This document shows positions 48,871-58,726 of a DNA stretch of 64,000 bases, in pieces. Positions within the stretch are counted from its first letter, which is position 1. Each line of letters starts with the position of its first letter. The notes below the pieces were generated by a model that saw nothing but the letters and a program-made list of their open reading frames with translations, was not told the DNA's origin and made no database searches. Origin of the DNA: Paraspadella gotoi (lineage: Eukaryota; Chaetognatha). The stretch lies in contig CM119265.1 of NCBI GenBank assembly GCA_051294375.1, positions 9,308,772 through 9,372,771 of the forward strand, given 5' to 3'. Made by a program: the position numbers and the translations under genes.

Positions 48871-51308
48871 TGATTTATTGATTGATTGAATTGATTAACG
48901 AAAAGATTGATATTAATTGATTTATTGCTGATTGTTTGATTTATTGTATGATTGGCGCGTTCATAAATGGATCAATGATTGATTGATTGATTGTTTGATT
49001 GGCTGACCGATTGATAGATCGTTTCATCCAAACGTTGACTGATAGATACATTCATGACGAATTCAGCCTTTAAAATGTTATAATTTCTTTACTATTAAAA
49101 TTATTTTACAAACCCACCTCCCGAAACCGTTGGGAAACTTTATGATGTAATTCTCCTTCCATTGGATGAGATGAATGTTGAGAAGACCTTTGTTCTTCAC
49201 CTGATCGTAGTTTTAGAATTATCTACATCGCCGTTTGTATTTTGTTTAATTAATTACAAATCGGTGACACACCTTGATGTAAAGACCGCGAAACTTCGCC
49301 TCCGCTTCCAGGTAGCCCGTCGCCTCAATCAGAGCCTTGGGACACTCCACGTAAAATGCAGAAACTGCGATTGATTGACGAATTTGATTTATTCATTGAT
49401 TGATTCCATTGATAAATTCATTACTTGATTAATAAATTTATTACTTCTTTGATTGATTGATTGATTGTTTGATTTCTTTATTGATTTAATTTATAGATTT
49501 ATTGATTGATTGATAGAATCAAAATTTAAACGACCGCCTCCCTTCATATTCGTCTCGCCTGGAGGATGATGCGAAACCTGTTCTCCGTAAAACAAGGAAT
49601 TGTTGACCGACGCCCAGGGCCACTGAGAATCCTCGGATCGAGGGGCGCTCTCATCTGAGATTTAAAAAAAAAACCTGGCTAGTAGACAGGTTTAATCTCA
49701 CACTGCGGTATTTAGGAATTGTAAAGTATTGTAATCAAATTAATCATGTAATTTAACATCCCCAGAAAGACCCTGACCCGGATCTATGATGAACTCCGCC
49801 TCGAAGGTCTCCCCCAAGATCGAGTTGAAAGGCTTCTTCGCGATCTTGGCCAACTTGTGGAAATGAGCGTTGAAGCCGACCATGAAGTAGCGGAAGCACT
49901 GGAGCATCCGGGCCTCGGGGGTCGTTTGCGTCGTTATTCTAAAGAGGGCGAGGTGGAGGAAAATTAAAAGCTTATCAGTTTTCAGTTATCAGTTATCATT
50001 ATTACTACCCAAAAAACATAAAATCGTCGTTTAATTCGACACTTTGTCCAAACTCAAATGATCTAAAGTTATAATGAAATTGTACAACCAATATAAAAAT
50101 TATCCTTTCATTTAATAATTAGGCAATCTTGCCCCTGACTTTGGACAGACTTTGTTGGTTTAAAGCCTCCATCACAGATAATGACATAACAGTTTCCTAA
50201 AAGCTTTCAATCAAGACTCTCTCACAGTCTCTTTTATTCACTCCCAGAGTACCTGGCTTCCCTATCAATGAAGTGGAATAATATTTCAAAGAATGTTTCA
50301 ATTATATGAAATTTGACAATTTGCGTTAGAGTTTAATCATGGCGGCATGGTGTTCATTAAAATGCCTCGCCGTAATCGACATTGTTTAGTGATTTAGTGA
50401 TTTTGACCATTTATGTTGTTCTTAGTCATTTTAGTATTGTTTAACTGCCGCGATTAGTATGTAACGGATAGTAACGCTTTTCTAGTTTCTGATTTGTTAT
50501 TTGTAACACTACTGCTCCACCCGACTTGACAAAGTCTTTGGAGTTGACAAAAAAGTCGCTGTAGGCTTCGAGAATCGATCTCTTTTGAAGAAAATAAGAT
50601 GGCAACGGGATCCTTGGGAGAAAATTGGAGAATTGATTATGTATTGTATTGTATATAATATGTATTGAATGGTGCATATTTAATTTCTTTACTTTAAACT
50701 ATGATAAAAAACTTATAGTTATAGACTGACTTGGACAAATCCATTCCGGGTTTCAGATTTGTGATGACGCAAGCTATCATTGATCGCCCGGGTGGCTCTG
50801 TGGAGAAAGAAGGAGAGGAATAGGAATATAATACGAAAAAGAATAGGGGATACGGGATAAGGGATTAGGGATTAGGGAAAGGGAGAGAAAAGAAGAAAAA
50901 GAGAATGAGATAGAGTGAGTGAGAGACCGATGCCAAATCTCGATGACATTCTTTTTTCGTCTTCCCACTTTGATTTCCTAATATTTCTCTCCTTATCTTT
51001 TTTCTCTCCATTTTTCCCTCATTTCCCTCGCCCCCCCCCCCCTCATAACAAGACTGACCGTCCTCTTCCTGCGGATCCAAGGCATCGAAGAAGGCGTCCC
51101 AGTCTTCGTCGGTCGTCGGCATCCCCGGTGGCGGCGCCGGCTTCAGCATCGTCGGCGACACTGGAGCGGATGAACGGAAGGAGTTGTCTGTTTCGAATTC
51201 GAAACGACATCTCTGACGTAAACAACAACGACGAGACCCAATGGGGGCGGCCATTTTGAACGATGATGACTCACCGACCGTCGACTTTTTCGTGTATCTT
51301 TGAGTCAT
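46042..51308 (-). CDS. OSBPL9: Oxysterol-binding-protein-related protein, ORP9-like
   Basis: ORPs exchange sterol or phosphatidylserine for PI4P at membrane contacts. Thirteen exons join in frame to 542 residues: 51,275-51,308; 51,059-51,187; 50,731-50,797; 50,526-50,612; 49,778-49,938; 49,559-49,654; 49,273-49,364; 49,118-49,200; 48,497-48,669; 47,116-47,156; 46,955-47,041; 46,764-46,856; 46,042-46,527. Residues 42-49 (DAFFDALD, in an acidic stretch) are a FFAT motif for the ER protein VAP. The lipid-binding domain follows with LGETFE at 147-152, the family signature EQVSHHPP at 184-191 (PI4P-binding His pair) and the C-terminal ENRQR helix. Residues 418-542 are an Ala/Asp tail absent from the proteins I know. 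No PH domain is seen, so this is either a short form like ORP9S or lacks 5' exons. ORP10/11 share the fold but not the FFAT. Confidence 0.88.
46110..46165 (-). repeat. GCGGATGCC-type coding minisatellite
   Basis: Nine-base repeat CCGCGGCAT on +, giving repeated Asp-Ala-Ala in the C-terminal tail of the ORP protein. Confidence 0.8.
47222..47365 (+). repeat. Dispersed repeat family, copy
   Basis: Shares the order TTGTTAGG-AAGCC(T/A)GGTAC-CTGGGA-GAGAGAGTCT with copies at 50,110-50,335 (-) and 59,640-59,830 (+). It lies in an ORP intron. Confidence 0.6.
47378..48325. mobile_element. MITE-like element with ~32-bp terminal inverted repeats
   Basis: The left end TTAAGGTCCGGGATCACTCA is matched at the right end by the inverse of TTAAGGCCAGGGATCACTCA, and similarity runs about 12 bp further inward. 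A second inverted pair lies inside (GAAGAGTTGCAGCCCAAAC at ~47,547 and its near-inverse at ~47,811). There is no transposase frame over its 948 bp. It sits in the ORP intron between 47,157 and 48,496. Superfamily not assigned; TTAA at both ends could be part of the ends or a target duplication. Confidence 0.55.
48415..48492 (-). other. G-rich intron start next to a weak splice donor
   Basis: On the - strand, many runs of three to nine G begin within a few bases after the donor GTTGGG. G runs at this position are known intronic splicing enhancers bound by hnRNP F/H, and this tract also fits a G-quadruplex pattern. Confidence 0.5.
48680..49040. repeat. (TGAT)n microsatellite with an embedded larger unit
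   Basis: GATT tetranucleotides alternate with three copies of a longer block containing GGCGCG(C/T)T(C/G)ATAAATG (about 48,772, 48,818 and 48,955). A smaller TGAT patch is at 49,375-49,515. Both lie in ORP introns. Confidence 0.85.
50110..50335 (-). repeat. Dispersed repeat family, fullest copy
   Basis: In reverse complement it reads ATTGAAACATTCTTTGAAAT, then GGGAAGCCAGGTACTCTGGGAG, TTTAAACCA and GTCAGGGGCAAGATTG. It is closely related to 59,640-59,830, and its 3' half matches 17,365-17,475. Non-coding; probably a SINE or MITE family. Lies in an ORP intron. Confidence 0.7.
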
Positions 51309-51563
51309 GGCGACGGCTTGGGTGAGGGGGGGGGTTAAAGACTAAAAAAAAAAAATTAAAAAAAAAGAAAATTTTTTTAAACAAAATTTTTTAAAAAATC
51401 GTCGAATGAGGGTATGGACCTGGAGATACGACGCGTTTTTATTACCAAAAAACAAAACATTTTAGATTTTTACTATCGGACTCACGTTCTTGTTAAAGAA
51501 CTCTTTTTACTGGTAAAAAAAATGATTAGATAATATTAGATTGACGTTTCGCAAGTAACTTAC

Positions 51564-51616
51564 GACAAAGTTGCGGTAAATTTCGACAATCTCTCTTCGC
51601 TTCGCCGAATCAAAAC
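51564..51616 (-). CDS. Candidate extra 5' exon of the ORP gene
   Basis: Framed by CAG on its 5' side and an excellent GTAAGT donor. An acceptor with a strong T tract (TTTTTTTTTTTTAG, exon from 51,341) precedes the ORP start, and the sequence from that acceptor to the ATG is open in frame. Joined, the two give a continuous frame. I recognise no ORP similarity in these 17 residues, so it may be an untranslated exon. Confidence 0.3.
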
Positions 51617-51917
51617 CTGATCAGTGGAAACGTTAACGTCGTCTATTTCGTCGTCGTCTTTGTCATCGTCGTTGTCAACGTAACAGACCCAACAAATTTC
51701 GGCGAAAGCGACTGTGACTATTGTCTATCGATCGATTCGATTCGATCGGCGAATCAATCGACGATTTATCCTCCTCGTCGTTGTTGTTGTCGTCGTCTTC
51801 AAATCAACGGCGAAAAACCAGAAAAAAAGCGACTAAACGTTTGCGTCTCACAAGTTTCGCCTCAGATCAGAATATTCGATGGCAGCGGAGAGGTTTTTGA
51901 TCGATGGAGAGAGAGAG

Positions 51918-51988
<71 letters not shown>

Positions 51989-52098
51989 ACTCAATCGTCT
52001 CGGTCAACCGATTCTTCACGCGAGATTCACAAGACCGTGACGCGGCGACTTTGGCATTCTGATAAACTCTCCGTCTCTGTCCCTATCTCACTATCTCA

Positions 52099-52191
<93 letters not shown>

Positions 52192-52577
52192 CACCCCAAT
52201 CGGTCAACGACTGCGGGATGATGAAGTCAAAAGGCGAAATTCGTGGTTCGACGATCACGAAGTTCATTCAGTCGATGGTGTCGAGGTGGGGGGGGGAATT
52301 TGAGGGGCAATGGGGAATCGTGGGGTGAAATAGGGCTAAAGCGAAAAGACGAATGGAAAGGTGATGGGGTGCATGGAGATAACGTTTAGTGGAAAGATCC
52401 CAAGAGTTGTGGGAGAGCTGGCAGTTGTGCCACAAGCAAGAAAGTCGAGAGAATAGCACAAAAAAAGAACTCGTCTAAAGTTAACTTGTTTAATATATGT
52501 TTTTAGGTATAGATTTTGCGGTATTGCTTGTATCAATTTCAAAGGCTTAGAACAATATCGATTGCAAGGGATCACAC

Positions 52578-52751
52578 CTGAAAAAACTTTCGTTGATGGT
52601 AGATTGGTCTCCATCACTGTCAGTCTCAGTGTCAGCGTCATTGTCACCGAAAGTATTCCCGTCTGGTGTGGGAAGTCTCTCTCTCTCTCGCCAGTCTATT
52701 GAGAAGCTTCTCGTACAGCCCTTCCGACGCGGCGGCGCGTAGAGCAGGGAG
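52578..52751 (-). CDS. Putative coding exon of unknown gene
   Basis: Open for 58 codons between a TAG (possible acceptor) and a CAG/GTGTGA donor. The translation starts LPALRAAASEGLYEKLLNRL, continues through a short RERER run from a GA repeat, and ends in an acidic Asp/Thr/Ser stretch before FFR. The mixture of an amphipathic helix and an acidic tail looks like real protein. It lies 1.3 kb 5' of the ORP start on the same strand and may be a 5' exon of that gene or of an unrelated one. Confidence 0.3.
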
Positions 52752-53688
52752 CTACGCCGACGGGGGGTTGGGAGAGGAGAGGGGGTGTCCGGCGAGGCTG
52801 AATCGGATGACGTCAGCGGAGGGGGTCGAGGTCGCCCTCGTCACGGGTTCACGACTTCGTCCAAAGTGTCCGTGAGTTTGTTAGTACGTGAATCTGTGAG
52901 TCCGTGTGAGTTGTGAGATAAGAAAACAATGAGTTTATCGATAAAAGTCGAAGTAAGGAAGAGAAACGTGAAGCGATAACGCGGACAGCGATGTACGAGG
53001 GAGATATCGGCTTTTTGGTGAGATGAGGATGAAGATGACCGGGGTAAAGGAGGGCGTAGGTTCGACGGCGCCACGATGACTGGAGAATCGAAGATAAGAG
53101 TCAAAACATGAGATTGAGTGACTAGACAAGGTAAATACTATATTAAAGCTTTTTTAACATCAAATTATAAAAACTTCGAAGCTTGAAAGTCACAAGATTC
53201 TTACAGCAAAGTTTTCAGATTTCTCCAACCCTCTAGTGACGCCATGACTTTGATTCTCTTTGCGCCAAATCCGATACTTCTCGTGTCTAATGACGTCAAT
53301 GGACAGATTTTGCAATTTTATTGTTTGTAAAGAGTTTGACTTCCGGAGTTTGAAACGCCATGTGTCGTCGGCGTCGTCGTCCTTTATCGCCTCGGCGCCA
53401 AAACGTGTCATCACATCATAACCGTCATCGATGGCGCCAAACCCTGTCGTCGTCGTCAACGTCGTCGTTATCGTCGTTATCGTCGAACCCTAGCGGAACG
53501 GAGATCGACGACGTGACGTCTGAGTTTCCATGGGCGACCCGCTGCCGACCCAAGGACGAAAGATTTCTTATCTTTTCGGGACGAAGGATTTTCTCTCTCT
53601 CTCTCTCTCTCTGCTTTCTCGCCGGGGTCGGTTCTAATCGCCGCCGGCATCGGTCGAGAGGACAGTCAGCGGTGCGACGGTGAGAGAG

Positions 53689-53847
<159 letters not shown>

Positions 53848-53997
53848 ACGTGGGAAAAGGAACAAGATCAGAGAGTAGCGAAACTACTTCTTTTTTTCCG
53901 TTCCCTTTTTTTTTCTTGCGTTCATCAATTTTTTCTCGCCTTCTTTCTTTCTCATTTTTTCTCTTTCTTTTCGTTATTTTTTTTCCCTTCTATTTTT

Positions 53998-54092
<95 letters not shown>
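53998..54092. repeat. (CTTT)n microsatellite
   Basis: Uninterrupted tetranucleotide run of about 95 bp. Confidence 0.95.
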
Positions 54093-54094
<2 letters not shown>

Positions 54095-54428
54095 AACCAT
54101 GATTAATTGGCAAGCTCGTTGAATTGAGTCAATGAGACAAAACTGAAAGTGGCGACAAGACAAGATATTTAAAAAAAGGAAAGGTCGATGACTAAAAACA
54201 CAAAACGGAACTAACGTAACGGCGGGTTCTGTATCAGCTATGACTCGAGCCCAGTTTTATCTTTTGTCAACCATTACATTTCGAGGAATCACAATCACGC
54301 GATGTCACGTGTTCACGACTGTGAGCAACTCTCACATCTTTAGGGGGGAAAATAATCGTCAAAGAACGAGAATTCTCGTCGTTACGGTCTTCGTTCCAAG
54401 ATGTTCACAAAACAGTTTCCGCGGCGTA

Positions 54429-54520
54429 ATTGGTTCTCTCGATGTTAATGTCGAAAACGCGACAAGACGACAACTCCGGACCTCGATCTCCGATTGGTCT
54501 CCCGGATCATCTCTGATTGG
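54429..54520 (-). promoter_or_regulatory. Three inverted CCAAT boxes
   Basis: ATTGG occurs at 54,429-54,433, 54,493-54,497 and 54,516-54,520; the last two are in near-identical GATTGGTC contexts. NF-Y-type spacing about 700 bp before the GPCR start. Confidence 0.3.
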
Positions 54521-55224
54521 TCGAATCCCGAATCCCCCCGCTGAACTTTTTATTGAACCAAAAACAAAAATGGAAAAGAGAAAAAAAATCTTTTTTTTAT
54601 TTACCAGCAAAAGCGAATTCCTTCACTGGGTAGTGGGTACACCCCTACAAAACAAATCGGGTACAAGATTTTAAAAACTTTTAAGTGTTAATTTTAAATA
54701 TAAAATAAAGTAATTAGATGTACCTGAATTTAAAAAAAAAACAACAAATATTGACACAAAATAAATAATATTAATCCTTTGTCTTTTAAATCTTGTTAAC
54801 ATCACAAATGTGTGGTTAGGCATTTAACTATTTATTTTAATTTAAAGATTTTTCGGTACCAAAGATCGACCATTTATTTGCAAAAATGCTAGTGGGTTTT
54901 GTTCCCTGGTTCCGCTCAATTGATTCAATGATTCATCCAGCGAATCATTCTCGTCATCAAAAATCAATTTGAAATAAAGACTCAATCACAATCAAATCCC
55001 ACTCACAAAAAAAGTGTATACATTCTAGTAGGTTAAATAAATTCTTATAATAGAGCAAAGAACGAAAAAAAGGCGCGTGTCGAATGCGTCAAACTGACCG
55101 AATCGAATAAACCAAGTTCCAACGTCTCATAACAAAAACACACAAAAAAAAAACACACAAAAGGAAATAATCTCAAATAAAACAAAACCAAAACAAAAAT
55201 AAACAGAAAAACCAAAAAATCGCG

Positions 55225-57267
55225 ATGGCCGCCTTTAACTTTACGCCCGAATCCCTCGACATCCCTTCTCCGATCATCTCGACGGGCGACTCCAAACACT
55301 ACCAGCCCATGTGCGCCGTCAACTACTCGGCTTCGGTGACGGAGAGCTTCGCCTTCAAGTTGATCCCGGGGACGACGCTGTCCATCGTCTCTGTCTTTCT
55401 CAACGTCGTCGTCATCAGGGTCTTCGGGATTCTCGGGTGCGGTTCGTCGATTAAATTAAGACTAATTTTAACAATTAATAGATCTCAGAATCGAGATGCG
55501 AACTTTTCATACAGAAATTCATGGATTACATTTAGCTGTACAATGTAGATAGATGTACAATCGAGTGTACAATGTATATGTGGATTTCATTGGGGAAGTC
55601 ATTTAATATTACGCACGCCATTGAAACAGTAAATGAAAGTATGGCAGTCTAGATATTGCGTGTGTATGTTTACAAACGACTCAATTAAACGCAAACATTG
55701 TGGCGGTATATTCACACCGCCTTACGTCCACCATCGTTCAACTAATAGTAATACCATTGGCTCAGAGGGGGAACACACAATCCCAGGCGTTGTGTTCTAT
55801 CCACAGTCCTAACGATTTTCCCCCTGTGTTGGCAAAGCGAGTCCCCAAAGCCAACAGCGAGATGCACTATCCCAATGGGCGTCACAGGCAACCAGGCTGT
55901 TACCATAACATTCTCAGTTTTCTCATTTTTCAGGAAGGCGACGAAACGTTCGAACCGAGCCTCCATTAATTTCATCGTAAGTCTCTTCGATAAAAAATTA
56001 GGCTTGATTAAGCTTTCATCGAGCTTTTTAGCTTTTTGATTTCCTCTGAGGTCGCATTCTCACCATGAACCCTTCTACCCATATAATCATTTTCAGGTCC
56101 TCGCGTATACCGACATCTTAGTGGGCGTGGCCTTCGCCGTCGCTCAGTTCCACGCGATGACTTTCCAAAGTTACGAAGATCGAATCCTCAGCTTCGCCAA
56201 AGAACCGATTTGTCGCCAGAACAGAACCCATTTTCTTCATTTGCTCTTCACTGTTTACGAGACGAGCGCGCGGAGCGGTCACGCTATCAAGGGCTACTCT
56301 CTCGTCAAATACATTTTCGAACTAATTAACAGGTTGTTGAGTTTAGTTGTGGCTGTTTTTGCATCCAATCGAGTATTCTCAAAAAAATTTTCAATTTGAA
56401 CAATGCGATAGTAAAAATTTGAAACGTATTTTCTTTAGCTATGAATAATAAAATTTACATTTTTTGTTCTCACGCGATTGCTTGCAAATGTTGAATTGAA
56501 ATTTAATTTAATTTAATTTACTCACTGACATATAAATATAAAATTAATTCGCTAAACTAAATCGTCTCCAGTCTCCTTTCTAACACCTCTCTCATTCCTT
56601 CATTACTTTCAGATTCTCGAACACCTACCTCGCCATCGATCGAACCCTGATGCTCTGCTTTCCTCTCGGCTACGGCCTCCAGAAACAGCGGACAAGCGAC
56701 TCCAAGTCCGTGCGAGAGTTTGTCCTTAAGGCGGTCGTCCCCGCCGTTGTCGTCAGCATCGTCCTCATCGTTATCCTCGGTACGACGTCTCGTCTCTCCT
56801 TCGTGTACGAACTATACTTAATGATGGTGGCGGCGCTGGTGGTGCCGCTGCCGCCGATGATCGTCTCCGCCGTCGTCATCAGCTGGAAGTCGCGGCGCGC
56901 CCGCGGTGGATGCTGCGGCTCGCCGTCGCGCCAGCGTCCGTCCCTGCTTCTCGAGCAGCTCGACAACATGTCTCAGCTGACGGCTGCCGTCGTCGTTTGC
57001 TTCCTGCTGCTGGAGCTTCCCAACTTTTTCTTCCAAGGCGGCCTCTGGCTAGGGCTTCACGCGGTGAGCCAGGCTAGCTCGCCCCACTACTTTCTCTTCG
57101 GCCACTTGCAGCACGTGAGTCGGATGGCTTCATCCTTCGTCAATTTCTTCATCTTCTTCTTTATGTCGACGCCTTTCAGGACGACGGCGTTGGGAGTGTG
57201 CCGTTGTTGGGGAGGCAAGGAGAGGAAAGGGAGTGGAGAGGAGAAAGTCAGGATGGACTTTAATTAA
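55225..57267 (+). CDS. Class-A (rhodopsin-type) G-protein-coupled receptor
   Basis: Four exons join in frame: 55,225-55,436; 55,934-55,976; 56,097-56,332; 56,613-57,267, giving 381 residues. Seven hydrophobic segments lie at about 46-70, 81-106, 148-172, 201-219, 231-253, 286-308 and 330-352. TM2 has LAYTD with the conserved Asp at 91. TM3 ends AIDRT (173-175) in place of DRY. TM6 has LELPNFF with the conserved Pro at 300. TM7 has SSFVNFFIFFF, the VNF form seen in FMRFamide/myosuppressin-like receptors instead of NPxxY. Cysteines in the tail (GVCRC) could be palmitoylated. The third intracellular loop (256-286) is basic. A peptide ligand is likely but the subtype cannot be named. AATAAA at 57,602 may be its poly(A) signal. 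Confidence 0.85.
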
Positions 57268-57601
57268 ATCGCGGCATAACTTTTCATTGGTTATATGCGT
57301 CGTCGTCTATGATGTTATTGTCGTCCGAATTCTCATTTCTATATCCTTTTATTGTTATTGTATGATGATTTTTTTCAGGAAGACATTTGCCGCTTGAGAT
57401 ATTTTCTGTTTATAGTTTTAGTTTTACAGGGGGATATAAATTTACGGGAATCCTTTGAAGTGTACTCATTGCTTGCGCTATTACGAAATTGACAAAAATA
57501 TAAAAAGCTCAAAATTTTCTTCATTAAATATCGTAATGTGGACGACGAGCTGACTTTGCATACTATCAAGGAAAAAAGTATATAACAAAATTCATTTATT
57601 C

Positions 57602-57607
57602 AATAAA
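57602..57607 (+). terminator. Poly(A) signal, probably of the GPCR
   Basis: AATAAA about 335 bases after the GPCR stop codon. It lies next to the transposon remnant, so it could instead belong to that element. Confidence 0.35.
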
Positions 57608-57635
57608 AAGTTTTCAAAATATGTGTAAAACATTC

Positions 57636-57845
57636 TTAATATTTGGTATACTTTTCCTCGGCATCGAATACTGCCTGCATTCTTCTGGGCATGTTCTCGT
57701 ACAGCGAATTGAGGTTTGACAGTAAAATATTTTTCCACATTCTTTTCAGTCCCAATGTTAATGTTGCGCGTCTTTCCTTCTTTTTTAAAAGCTACAATAG
57801 CTCTTTTTTGAACCAAAAAAAGGTGCAAGGCATTTAGTATTGACA
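57636..57845 (-). pseudogene. Broken Tc1/mariner transposase, internally deleted
   Basis: The - strand ends with a frame reading LYENMPRRMQAVFDAE and then KYTKY and a stop at 57,636-57,638, the typical C-terminus of Tc1/mariner DDE transposases (MPRR-QAV-A-G-TKY). In another frame, about 60-100 bases upstream, lies QKRAIVAFKKEGKTRNI, like the N-terminal helix-turn-helix. The catalytic middle, several hundred residues long, is missing and the frames do not agree, so this is an inactive deletion derivative. I did not find clear terminal repeats. Confidence 0.65.
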
Positions 57846-58726
57846 AATTTAAAAAAATTAAAAAATAACTAATTTTATTCAAAATAAAAACAAATTACTA
57901 AATACTAAAAATAATGGAAAATTAAATATAATTTTTTTTTAAATTTTTTTATTTAAAGTAATAATATTTTTTGTCCGTAACTTCTAAAAGATTTGACCTA
58001 CAAAAAAATAGAAGGAAGCTACTGAAAAAAAATTCAATGTAGATTCAGAAACATTTTGATTTTTTTTAAATCAAATAAGTTTTCGAATAGATATCCTTTA
58101 TTAAAAATATGATATACTTTTTTTCCTAGATAGTAAAATCGGCTCGTTTTAAAATTGTTATGTCTGCGTGTCTGAAACGAACTTAAAACTCCACAGGGAT
58201 TATTATTACTGTTCGTGTTTAATGTTAATCACTTTCGAAAACTACCGTTAAAATCTATAAAAAAAAAAATCATTAGTTTTCTAGACGTTAGATTATTTTC
58301 ACTAATTGCAACCAAATTACCAATGGTAATGCGGTTCGAAAGTGTGGAATTGCTCTTTTGATGAGGCGATTTTAGTAAATGACTCGAAAGATCGCGCGTC
58401 GTCCCGAAAAAAAGAGTGACGAAAAAAAGAGCAACATCATGAATTTCCTGTTATTTTCTTATCAGCTCGTTAAACAAGAAAAGTCGTGGTAAAAAAAGCG
58501 GGTTCCTCCTTATTGCCGTCTCCCGTCGTCGGACTCGCTGCGACAAATGCATATCGTTCTCCTTTGCCAAAACGTGTTTTAGCTCAATCAAGAACAACAA
58601 GAATGAGGAGATTTCGCCCAAAACCTTTGACGATTCGATTGTAGTAGAATGAAAACAACTGAAATAGATTGTCGTCCGCGAAAGAAATTAAATCTTTAGT
58701 CACGATATAACAGCAATAAAGCAATC
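57846..58726. other. AT-rich spacer and myosin 5' leader
   Basis: Mostly AT-rich sequence without coding potential. From about 58,370 the composition becomes mixed and probably includes the myosin-XVIII promoter and 5' untranslated region; no TATA box or other core element stands out. Confidence 0.4.

Noticed and set aside
51620-51720. CWVC motif followed by an acidic stretch on the - strand, like a MARCH5 RING-CH start
   Set aside because: No further zinc ligands (C-C-G, H, C-x-x-C) follow in any frame, and the acidic stretch comes from GTC repeats.
52841-53129. Frames of 64-87 codons on the - strand
   Set aside because: No recognisable domain and no plausible splice links to the neighbouring exon candidate.
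54240-54674. 144-codon frame upstream of the GPCR
   Set aside because: No signal, domain or conserved motif; it overlaps CCAAT-type promoter elements and ends in a low-complexity Lys/Phe stretch.
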